A DNA stretch of 20,222 nucleotides from positions 1-20,222 of the forward strand of contig JAFRLD010000058.1 in assembly GCA_017431395.1 (NCBI GenBank). Reading direction: 5' to 3'. Position 1 is the stretch's first letter, and the number at the start of each line of letters is the position of its first letter. Position numbers and translations under genes: made by a program. The notes beneath the pieces were generated by a model. That model saw nothing but the letters and a program-made list of their open reading frames with translations. It searched no databases and had not been told where the DNA came from. Of the stretch, positions 14,182-20,222 are shown in pieces. The DNA comes from Bacillota bacterium. Lineage in GTDB: Bacteria > Bacillota > Clostridia > Peptostreptococcales > Anaerovoracaceae.

Positions 14182-14519
14182 CTTCATGGGTGTGCGCTCC
14201 CATCGGATCGGGCAAAGCCATCCCAATCGAAAAACCGCCGTTCTGAGAGCGGTTTCTGACACAGGATAAACAGGTCAACGAGCGCAAAAAAATGGCGCTG
14301 AAACGAATTCTGCGCTTCGCAAAAAAAAGTAGCTGTCGCATTAAGCATGATGTGAACTGCCTGTTTTGATCTCAGGATAGATGTCAAAAAACACGGCGCC
14401 GCAAGGGCTTCTGTGTTCGGCAGAACGTCCATTGCGGCGACAACGTATGGTAAGGATCTATTGAATAATTCCTTTATTAATATATTGTAGTAAAGCCGCT
14501 ACGTAATGTCAACGCTTTA
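14182..14519. other. Non-coding stretch between the insertion sequence and the REC-EAL gene
   Basis: No supported gene. Two hairpins stand out: AAACCGC...GCGGTTT (14232-14255) and a two-tier stem, CGCCGCAA with TTGCGGCG (14397-14404 and 14432-14439) enclosing TTCTG with CAGAA. The last 80 bases are very AT-rich and lead into the promoter. The c-di-GMP riboswitch core (GEMM) consensus is not recognisable. Confidence 0.5.
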
Positions 14520-14548
14520 TTGTCAACCGAAGATATTTTGTTTATAAT
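14520..14548 (+). promoter_or_regulatory. Sigma-70-type promoter of the REC-GGDEF-EAL operon
   Basis: TTGTCA (14520-14525), 17-base spacer, TATAAT (14543-14548), in an AT-rich context. Transcription would start near 14555, leaving only about 15 bases before the first ATG (14570). Confidence 0.8.
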
Positions 14549-14569
14549 ATAGTTTACATAGACGTCAGT

Positions 14570-16297
14570 ATGAGAACAGGGCTTATGAGAACGAGGTTCA
14601 ACCGCACACTAGATATCAGGCGTACCATCCTGATCGCCGATGACGAAATGATCAACCGGCAGATATTGATCCATAAACTGGGGCGGTTTTATGATACCAT
14701 CGAGGCAGCTACCGGTCGGGAAACGCTGGAGAAGATCCGCGAGCACAGGGCAGACCTGTCGCTGATCATGCTCGACCTGAATATGCCGGACGGCACAGGC
14801 TATGATGTGCTGCGGGAGATGCAGGAGGACGAGGAGATCAAGCGGATCCCTGTCATCGTTCTGACCTCGGAGGCACAGGCTGAGATCGAGAGCCTGCAGC
14901 TCGGAGCCGTCGACTTCCTGGAAAAGGGCAAGGATATGCCAGAGGTCGTGGTGGCGCGTGTGAAGAGGAGCATCGAGCTGGCAGAAGACACGATGATCAT
15001 CCGGTCGACGGAGGATGACGAGCTGACCGGGCTGTATAACCGGAAATATTTCTTCGAATACGCGAAGCTGCTGCGCAGGTCAGATCCGGAGCAGGAAATG
15101 GACGCGATCGCGATGAACGTCGAGCGGTTCCATATCGTGAATGAGATCTACGGGAGGCAGTTCGGGGACACGGTGCTGATCAAACTCGCGGATATAGCCA
15201 GAAAGATCCTGAATATCAGCGGGGGTCTCGCGGCCAGAAGCGAGGCGGATACCTTCTTTATTTACTGCAGGCATCTCGAGGATCATGAACTATTGCAGGA
15301 GATCATCCGGGAAGGGCTTCAGGGCATGGAGCATGCCGCTAAGGTCCGGGTGCGCGTGGGAGTCTATCCGAAGGCACCCCCCGAGATATCCCTGGAGGAT
15401 CAGTTTGACCGGGCGCTCAGCGCATGCCATTCGATCCGAAATGACCTCACAAGGCAGATCGCCTGCTATGACGAAGCACTTCACGAAGAGCAGATGTTTG
15501 AGGAACGTCTGGTGGGGGACTTCGAGCAGGCGGTGAGCGAGGATCAGATCAGCGTGTATTTCCAGCCGCAGTTCCTGATCCCGCAGGAGAGCCAGCCGAT
15601 TCTCGCCAGCGCGGAGGCGCTGGTCCGCTGGGATCATCCGGAGCTTGGGCAGCTGAGGCCGAACCGGTTCGTTCCGACGTTCGAGAGAAACGGGCTGATC
15701 AGCAGGCTGGACCATCAGGTCTGGCGCAAGGCGGCGCAGCATATGAGGGCCTGGAAGGAACGGTATGGCATGACCTATCCGATATCGATCAATATCTCCA
15801 GGATCGACCTGTTTGATGATGAACTTGAGGATACACTGTCCGGCCTGATCGAAGAATTCGGTCTGGACCCCTCAGAGTACCGGCTGGAGATCACCGAATC
15901 CGCCTACGCGGAGGACAGCCGGCAGCTGGCGGAGAAGATACAGCGTCTGAAGGACCGCGGATTCACGATCGAGATGGATGACTTCGGTTCCGGGTATTCT
16001 TCTCTGAACGCGCTGACAGAGCTGCCGCTGGACGTTCTTAAGATGGACATAAAATTTGCCCGGCAGCTGACAGGAGACCAGAACTCCCATAAGATGATCT
16101 CGATCATCATGGAGATCGCAGAATGGCTGTCGGCCAGTACGATCGCCGAAGGAATAGAAACAGAAGAACAGCTGAACGTTTTCCGGTCGCTGGGATGTGA
16201 TCTGGCGCAGGGATATTATTTCTCAAAGCCTCTTACAGCGGAGGAATTCGAAGCACTGTTCTGCAGATATTTGCCAAAGGAGGGTAAAGCATGTTAA
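14570..16297 (+). CDS. Response regulator with degenerate GGDEF and intact EAL domain (c-di-GMP phosphodiesterase)
   Basis: 575 aa. REC domain (about 18-140): acidic pair D24-D25, phosphoacceptor D69 (MLDLNMPDG), T99 and K119. GGDEF-like domain (about 148-300): starts DELTGLYNRKYF, but the signature is RSEAD (223-227) instead of GGDEF, so it is probably not a cyclase. EAL domain (about 310-565): E349-A-L, NIS (408-410), E440 and E443 of LEITES, DDFGSGYSS (470-478), K491 and E527 are all present, so hydrolysis of c-di-GMP is expected. ATG 14570 gives the longest form but lacks a clear ribosome binding site; ATG 14585 (AGGG upstream) is an alternative. The gene overlaps the Hpt gene by 7 bp, suggesting one phosphorelay that controls c-di-GMP, perhaps for the pilus-like genes downstream. 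Confidence 0.92.
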   Translation: MRTGLMRTRFNRTLDIRRTILIADDEMINRQILIHKLGRFYDTIEAATGRETLEKIREHRADLSLIMLDLNMPDGTGYDVLREMQEDEEIKRIPVIVLTSEAQAEIESLQLGAVDFLEKGKDMPEVVVARVKRSIELAEDTMIIRSTEDDELTGLYNRKYFFEYAKLLRRSDPEQEMDAIAMNVERFHIVNEIYGRQFGDTVLIKLADIARKILNISGGLAARSEADTFFIYCRHLEDHELLQEIIREGLQGMEHAAKVRVRVGVYPKAPPEISLEDQFDRALSACHSIRNDLTRQIACYDEALHEEQMFEERLVGDFEQAVSEDQISVYFQPQFLIPQESQPILASAEALVRWDHPELGQLRPNRFVPTFERNGLISRLDHQVWRKAAQHMRAWKERYGMTYPISINISRIDLFDDELEDTLSGLIEEFGLDPSEYRLEITESAYAEDSRQLAEKIQRLKDRGFTIEMDDFGSGYSSLNALTELPLDVLKMDIKFARQLTGDQNSHKMISIIMEIAEWLSASTIAEGIETEEQLNVFRSLGCDLAQGYYFSKPLTAEEFEALFCRYLPKEGKAC

Positions 16298-16632
16298 CGA
16301 TCGATCAGCTCAGAGAAATGGGCGTACAGCCGGAAGATGGACTGAAGCGTTGCATGGATGATGAGAATTTTTATCTCACGCTCGTGAAAATGGTCCCTGG
16401 AGACGCAGGATTTCAGAATCTGGAAATGGCGCTCGGGGAGCAGAATCTGGACGCGGCATTTGAAGCAGCCCATGCCCTGAAGGGCGTACTGGGCAATCTG
16501 TCCCTGACTCCGCTCTATGAGCCGGTCCAGGAAATCACGGAACTTCTGCGCAACCGGACAGAGATGGACTACACCCCGCTTCTTGAGACGATCCTCGAGC
16601 AGAGAAAGATCCTGGAAGGACTCTGCGGTTAA
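16291..16632 (+). CDS. Hpt-domain phosphotransfer protein
   Basis: 113 aa, a single histidine-phosphotransfer domain. The motif is AAHALKGVLGNL with H61 as the likely phosphorylated residue; the rest is predicted helical, as in the four-helix Hpt bundle. AAGGAGGG (16277-16284) sets the ATG at 16291, inside the end of the REC-EAL gene (7-bp overlap), so the two are translationally coupled. It would pass phosphate to or from a receiver, most simply D69 of the upstream protein. No histidine kinase lies in the window, so the donor must be encoded elsewhere. Confidence 0.88.
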   Translation: MLTIDQLREMGVQPEDGLKRCMDDENFYLTLVKMVPGDAGFQNLEMALGEQNLDAAFEAAHALKGVLGNLSLTPLYEPVQEITELLRNRTEMDYTPLLETILEQRKILEGLCG

Positions 16633-16637
16633 GACGT

Positions 16638-17666
16638 GTGGCACGGGGGACAGAGTTGAACAGCGAAGCAGGGAAAAGAGCAGCAGAGCCTATGGCAGCG
16701 GGTCGCGCAGCGGCCGGTAACGGCACGCACCTTCGGAAGATCATCCGGCAGGTGCTTCTTGTGCTGTGCCTTGTTCTCCTGATCCTGACCATCTCCGGAT
16801 GCGGAGGCGGGGATTCTTCGGAGGCTGCACCCGTGAAGGACAAAAGTGAAAAGGGCGGCAGTTATGACGCACCGAAGTTCAAAAATGCTTCGTTCCACGA
16901 AGAGGAAGCCTCCGACGGCGGGAGCGCCATGATCGATGTTTCTGCCGTATCCGACGGATACGTGGCGGTCTCGGCGAATTCAGGGTCGCGCCTGAAGTTC
17001 CAGGTGATCAAGGGGGAGGATACGTACAACTATGATCTTGCCTCCGACGGCACGCCTTCGATCTTCCCGCTCCAGTGCGGCAACGGGACCTATCAGTTCA
17101 AAGTCATGGAGAATATCACCGAGAGCAAATATGCGGAGCTGTACTCCATCACGGAGGAGGTCAGCCTTTCGGATGAGTTCCAGCCGTTCCTGCGGCCCAG
17201 CGACTATGTGGACTACTCGAAGGACTCCGACTGCGTGAAGATGGCTTCCGAGTTTTCTGCAAAGGCTGGCTCGGCAATGGATGTGGTCGCCAGCGTGTAT
17301 GACTACATCTGCGACAAGGTCACATATGACACCGACAAAGCCCGGTCGGTCCAGAGCGGATACCTGCCGGAGCCGGACGAGACACTGGAGACCGGCAAGG
17401 GCATCTGCTTCGACTACGCATCGCTCGCGGCGGCCATGCTGCGCAGTCAGGGGATCCCGACGAAGGTGATCTTCGGATACGTCGCGCCGGACAACCTGTA
17501 CCATGCGTGGAACATGTTCTATACGAAAGAGACCGGATGGGTCACGGTGGATTACAAAGTAAACGAAGACAGCTGGAACCGGCTGGACCTGACATTTTCC
17601 GCAGGTGGAGCGGAGGATGAGTTCGTAGGGGACGGCAGTCATTATTCGGATGTATATACGTATTAG
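16638..17666 (+). CDS. Transglutaminase-like lipoprotein
   Basis: 342 aa from GTG 16638; other possible starts are TTG 16656 (GGGG upstream) and ATG 16692, and the last gives the most normal signal peptide. HLRKIIRQ and a hydrophobic run lead to the lipobox LTISGC with C55 as the lipidated residue, so the protein should be anchored outside the membrane. A Gly/Ser-rich linker follows. The transglutaminase/protease-like core (about 215-310) has the triad C257 (GKGICFDYASL), H289 (LYHAWN) and D305 (WVTVDYK). Such domains act as cysteine peptidases or cross-linkers; the substrate is unknown. It follows the Hpt gene by 5 bases and precedes the pilus-type genes, so it may act on the cell surface or on the pilus. 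Confidence 0.87.
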   Translation: MARGTELNSEAGKRAAEPMAAGRAAAGNGTHLRKIIRQVLLVLCLVLLILTISGCGGGDSSEAAPVKDKSEKGGSYDAPKFKNASFHEEEASDGGSAMIDVSAVSDGYVAVSANSGSRLKFQVIKGEDTYNYDLASDGTPSIFPLQCGNGTYQFKVMENITESKYAELYSITEEVSLSDEFQPFLRPSDYVDYSKDSDCVKMASEFSAKAGSAMDVVASVYDYICDKVTYDTDKARSVQSGYLPEPDETLETGKGICFDYASLAAAMLRSQGIPTKVIFGYVAPDNLYHAWNMFYTKETGWVTVDYKVNEDSWNRLDLTFSAGGAEDEFVGDGSHYSDVYTY

Positions 17667-17688
17667 CTGATATAAGTGGAGAAGGGTT

Positions 17689-18735
17689 ATGAGTAAAGTT
17701 AGAAAACTGGACAGTTTGGGCGTCAGCGCGTTCTGCGAGAGCATGGGCCTGATGGCACGGGCCGGTATCCAGACCGATGAGGCGATCGCCCTGCTCGGCC
17801 AGAGCAAGCAGACGGAAGGGACCCTGGGGACAGCACTGGAACAGATGAAGCAGTCCGTGGAACAGGGTCAGGGTCTTTCGCAGGCCATGGAGGACACGGG
17901 CATATTCCCGAATTACGCGCTCAAGATGATCCGTGCGGGAGAAAGCGCGGGACGTCTGGAGGATGTTCTGATGCGCCTGGCCGACTACTACAGGGATCAG
18001 AAGACCATCGGAGAGAAGCTTAAGGCGGCGGTCACCTATCCGGCAGCTATGCTGGTGATGATCATCATCGTCCTGATCGTCATGCTGGCCAAGGTACTCC
18101 CCACGTTCACGGAGGTCTACGACCGGATGACGGGCAGTCTGGCAGCATCCAGCTACAGCTATATCCGGTGGGCCTATGGATTCTGCTGGGTCGCCCTCGT
18201 TGTCATGATCCTGCTCGCGATCGTGCTCCTGGTCGGACGGGTTGCCTGGAACAGTGAGAAACGAGGCGGCATCGAGAATCTCCTTCGCAAGATCCCGATC
18301 TGCGAGAACATCCTGGAGAGCATGGGACTCTTTCGCTTCACATCCGCGCTGGAGACATTCCTGGCCAGCGGGGAGATGCAGGACATCGCGGTCCATGACA
18401 GCATCGAAATGACAGATTATGAGCCTCTCGAGCAAAAGCTGAAGGCCTGTCTGGAACGGATGAAGGACGGCCATAGCTTCTCGCAGGCCGCTTACGACGA
18501 ACAGCTGCTGGAGCCTGTCTACGGAAGGATGCTGCTCGCCGGAGAGCGCAGCGGCAACATGGAATCCGTGCTGGGAAGACTGACGAAGCTGCTGGAGGAG
18601 AATGCGGGAGCACAGGTGGACCGGCTGGTCGGAACGATCGATCCGATCCTGTCCGGGATCCTGATGGTCACGGTAGGCCTGTCACTTCTCAGTGTCATGC
18701 TGCCGCTGATCGGGATCATGAACACCATTGGCTAA
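17689..18735 (+). CDS. Type II secretion/type IV pilus inner-membrane platform protein (GspF/PilC/ComGB family)
   Basis: 348 aa, close to ComGB (about 340) and shorter than typical PilC/GspF (about 400). It has two T2SSF repeats (about 10-135 and 205-330) with the usual E-G-Q-x-L/F-S-Q-A-M pattern (EQGQGLSQAMEDTGIFP and KDGHSFSQAAYDE) and the GE.SG.L and GERSG.M motifs. Three membrane segments are near 113-136, 153-184 and 318-345. It forms the inner-membrane base around which the assembly ATPase turns. GGAGAAGGG precedes the ATG. The expected ATPase (PilB/ComGA) is not immediately upstream, where the lipoprotein sits instead; it may lie elsewhere or beyond the window. Confidence 0.9.
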   Translation: MSKVRKLDSLGVSAFCESMGLMARAGIQTDEAIALLGQSKQTEGTLGTALEQMKQSVEQGQGLSQAMEDTGIFPNYALKMIRAGESAGRLEDVLMRLADYYRDQKTIGEKLKAAVTYPAAMLVMIIIVLIVMLAKVLPTFTEVYDRMTGSLAASSYSYIRWAYGFCWVALVVMILLAIVLLVGRVAWNSEKRGGIENLLRKIPICENILESMGLFRFTSALETFLASGEMQDIAVHDSIEMTDYEPLEQKLKACLERMKDGHSFSQAAYDEQLLEPVYGRMLLAGERSGNMESVLGRLTKLLEENAGAQVDRLVGTIDPILSGILMVTVGLSLLSVMLPLIGIMNTIG

Positions 18736-18759
18736 ACGCGGGAGAGCAGGAGAAGAAAT

Positions 18760-19074
18760 ATGTATTCGGATAGAGTCAAAAAAACAGGCGTCCTGCTTAT
18801 CATCCTGCTGATCCTGTGCCTGATCTGCGGCTTGCTCATATGGCATGCGGTCAGGACGGGGAGCCGCAACCTTCAGGAAGAGGGCTTGACCGCCTTAAAA
18901 GAGACGATCACGAGCAGTGCGCGCCAGTGCTATATCGTGGAGGGAGTGTATCCCGCCGATCTGGCGTATCTCGAGGAGAATTACGGACTGCAGATCAATA
19001 AAGAAGATTACTACGTGACCTATGAGGCTTTCGCGCAGAACCTGCCTCCGACGGTCAGGGTCACATTGAGATAG
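18760..19074 (+). CDS. Small single-TM protein, pseudopilin-like
   Basis: 104 aa: short basic N terminus (MYSDRVKKTG), a membrane helix (about 11-29), an amphipathic helical stretch (33-58) and a small C-terminal domain. The layout resembles a minor pseudopilin, but there is no G-F-T-L-x-E prepilin peptidase site. The stretch CYIVEGVYPADLAYLEENYGL resembles the loop seen after the helix in small type IV pilin-like proteins. AGGAGAAG precedes the ATG. It lies 24 bases after the GspF-like gene and 21 bases before the next start. I do not recognise a named family. Confidence 0.75.
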   Translation: MYSDRVKKTGVLLIILLILCLICGLLIWHAVRTGSRNLQEEGLTALKETITSSARQCYIVEGVYPADLAYLEENYGLQINKEDYYVTYEAFAQNLPPTVRVTLR

Positions 19075-19095
19075 GAGAAGGGATCCGGAGGAATG

Positions 19096-19560
19096 ATGAG
19101 CCGAGAAAAGAGCTCCCCTTTGGGACTTTACACAATTGGGATAGCGACACTGTTTCTGCTGGGGTTTCTGCTGCTGGTCGTATTCGGCGCAGGGATCTAC
19201 AAGGATGCGGTGACGGGCCAGGATCAGAATGATCAGAACAGGGCGCTCCGTTCATATCTGGTCACCTGCACGCAGACGGCTGCGGCGGATGACATCGAGG
19301 TCAAAGACGGCGGCGAGGGAGAAGTCCTGGTCATTCGTGAACATGGAACGCAGTATGGGCTGCAGGTGTTCCTTCATGACGGAGGTCTGATGGAGTGCTA
19401 CAGCCGTCTTGACGCGGAACCGGATCCGCAGGAGGCACAGCTGATCGCGGCGACCTCGACCTTTGAGGTCGAGCAGATCGAGGAGGATCTTTATGCGATC
19501 ACGACAGATGCAGGGCGGACGCTTCTGCATGTCGGAAGCAAAGGAGGTGACACCAGGTGA
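19096..19560 (+). CDS. Membrane-anchored protein of the pilus-like cluster (unknown family)
   Basis: 154 aa with one N-terminal membrane helix (about 12-33, LGLYTIGIATLFLLGFLLL) and a soluble outer domain that looks beta-rich. Two ATGs are adjacent (19093 and 19096); the second is better spaced from GGAGG (19087-19091). No canonical prepilin cleavage site is present. It may belong to the uncharacterised single-TM proteins found in Firmicute pilus operons (DUF4860 is one candidate), but this is a memory-based guess. It overlaps the next gene by 4 bp, so translation is coupled. Confidence 0.75.
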   Translation: MSREKSSPLGLYTIGIATLFLLGFLLLVVFGAGIYKDAVTGQDQNDQNRALRSYLVTCTQTAAADDIEVKDGGEGEVLVIREHGTQYGLQVFLHDGGLMECYSRLDAEPDPQEAQLIAATSTFEVEQIEEDLYAITTDAGRTLLHVGSKGGDTR

Positions 19561-20039
19561 AGAGAGAACGGACCATGACCGCGTTCTATCTGGAAACGGT
19601 GCTGATGGTGATCATCTTCGTGCTGGTGATCGCCATACTGTCGCAGGTGTTCGGGCTGGCGAAGGCGCAGAGCAATGAGGCGCAGCAGTTGACGAACGCC
19701 GTTTGCCTGGCGCAGAATGCCGCAGAGGCAGCAGCGGCATCAGATAGTGAGAAAGAACTGCTCCAGCTTTTGGATGAGGACGGTAACGTTCAGCTGCAAA
19801 AGCTGGACGGCATCAACGTACTGACTGCTTATTATGATGGAGATATGCACCCGGTGACAGAGGAAGCCGCGGCAGCAGATGCGTCGGCGTTCCGGCTGGA
19901 GGCCACCTGGGAGCCTCAGAAGGGCGAGAAAGGGGACTTCGTGGGCAGTGACATCAAGGTGTATTCGATGACCGGAGACGCGCCGGTCTATACACTGAGC
20001 ACCGGTGTGTATGTGAGAGGACAGGAGGAGACGCAATGA
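19557..20039 (+). CDS. Pseudopilin-like single-TM protein
   Basis: 160 aa from a GTG at 19557, supported by a perfect AAGGAGGTGA (19541-19550). The N terminus MKRERTMTAFYLETVLMVIIFVLVIAIL resembles a pilin: positive start, then a hydrophobic helix with a Glu (E13) at its beginning like the E5 of pilins. However, the G|F-T-L-x-E cleavage motif is reduced to TAFYLE. An Ala/Gln/Asn-rich helix follows (about 36-62), then a small beta domain ending near 153. It overlaps both neighbours (4 bp each), so it is in a tight operon. Minor pseudopilin of the I or J class is the best analogy; not proven. Confidence 0.75.
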   Translation: MKRERTMTAFYLETVLMVIIFVLVIAILSQVFGLAKAQSNEAQQLTNAVCLAQNAAEAAAASDSEKELLQLLDEDGNVQLQKLDGINVLTAYYDGDMHPVTEEAAAADASAFRLEATWEPQKGEKGDFVGSDIKVYSMTGDAPVYTLSTGVYVRGQEETQ

Positions 20040-20222
20040 AACAGGTACCGATCAAACTGGGGCCGGTCGCACTCCTGCTGACGGTCATCACCATCTGCCT
20101 GACGGTCATGGCGATCCTGACATTGACAACGGCAGCGGCGGATCAGGCCATGGCGAACCGGTTCGCGGATTCGGCTCAGATCAGATTTTCGCTGGAAGCG
20201 GAGGGACAGCAGTTCCTGCAGC
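20036..20222 (+). CDS. Membrane-anchored protein, partial (cut by window end)
   Basis: The first 62 codons are visible. ATG at 20036 overlaps the upstream TGA by 4 bp and has AGGAGGAG (20022-20029) before it. The N terminus MKQVPIKLGPVALLLTVITICLTVMAILTLTTAAADQAMANRF has one membrane helix (about 9-31) and continues as a helix with ALTTAA-like small residues. The arrangement matches the other anchored proteins of the cluster. No family can be named from the fragment. Confidence 0.75.
   Translation, partial: MKQVPIKLGPVALLLTVITICLTVMAILTLTTAAADQAMANRFADSAQIRFSLEAEGQQFLQ

Noticed and set aside
12410..14185. Target site duplication of the insertion sequence
   Set aside because: Flanking bases (AAAC on the left, CTTC on the right) do not match, so no duplication is claimed.
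14182..14569. c-di-GMP riboswitch before the EAL gene
   Set aside because: No GEMM-type conserved core is recognisable, and the predicted promoter lies only about 20 bases before the start codon, leaving no room for a riboswitch in the leader.

Overview
The window looks like chromosomal DNA of a fairly GC-rich anaerobic Firmicute of the class Clostridia. Evidence is the strong AAGGAGG-type ribosome binding sites, the clostridial-type gene families (NhaC antiporter, DUF134/NifX protein, sigma-54 activator, molybdenum hydroxylase) and oxygen-sensitive Fe-S chemistry. The genus cannot be named from sequence alone.

Region 1 (1-9265): a short repeat cluster, then a minus-strand sigma-54 activator (333-2102) divergent from a four-gene plus-strand operon (2321-9192). 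The operon encodes the [2Fe-2S] subunit, the molybdopterin subunit and the FAD subunit of a xanthine-dehydrogenase-family enzyme, then an NhaC-type antiporter. A good -24/-12 promoter (2245-2260) and inverted half-sites lie between them. A bidirectional hairpin terminator closes the operon. The standout is the FAD subunit (5244-7604): a complete GltD/NfnB-like flavin, NAD(P) and Fe-S module of about 460 residues is inserted inside the [4Fe-4S]-loop type FAD subunit, at a defined cysteine. The enzyme would carry Mo, two [2Fe-2S], several [4Fe-4S] and two FADs. A second electron exit, or even electron bifurcation, is therefore imaginable but unproven. The substrate is unknown.

Region 2 (9285-11514): iron and redox housekeeping. 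It holds a ferritin (minus), a DUF134-NifX-like protein with a Cys/His/Gly-rich tail and a strong internal start (minus), and divergently endonuclease III (nth). Two identical 12-bp palindromes 33 bp apart sit in the divergent promoter region.

Region 3 (11515-14569): accessory, nearly gene-free DNA. It contains a 10-bp tandem repeat, a large nested inverted-repeat element (11868-12044), a cluster of competing hairpins (12283-12407), an IS3-family insertion sequence with a -1 frameshift site (about 12414-14181), and more hairpins. Base composition and codon use in the IS genes are AT-richer than in the neighbours.

Region 4 (14570-20222, open at the right edge): a REC-degenerate GGDEF-EAL protein overlapping an Hpt-domain gene, a transglutaminase-like lipoprotein, a type II secretion/type IV pilus inner-membrane protein (GspF/PilC/ComGB class), and four small single-TM proteins with pseudopilin-like layout, the last cut by the window edge. 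This reads as a phosphorelay and c-di-GMP module beside a divergent pilus or pseudopilus operon.
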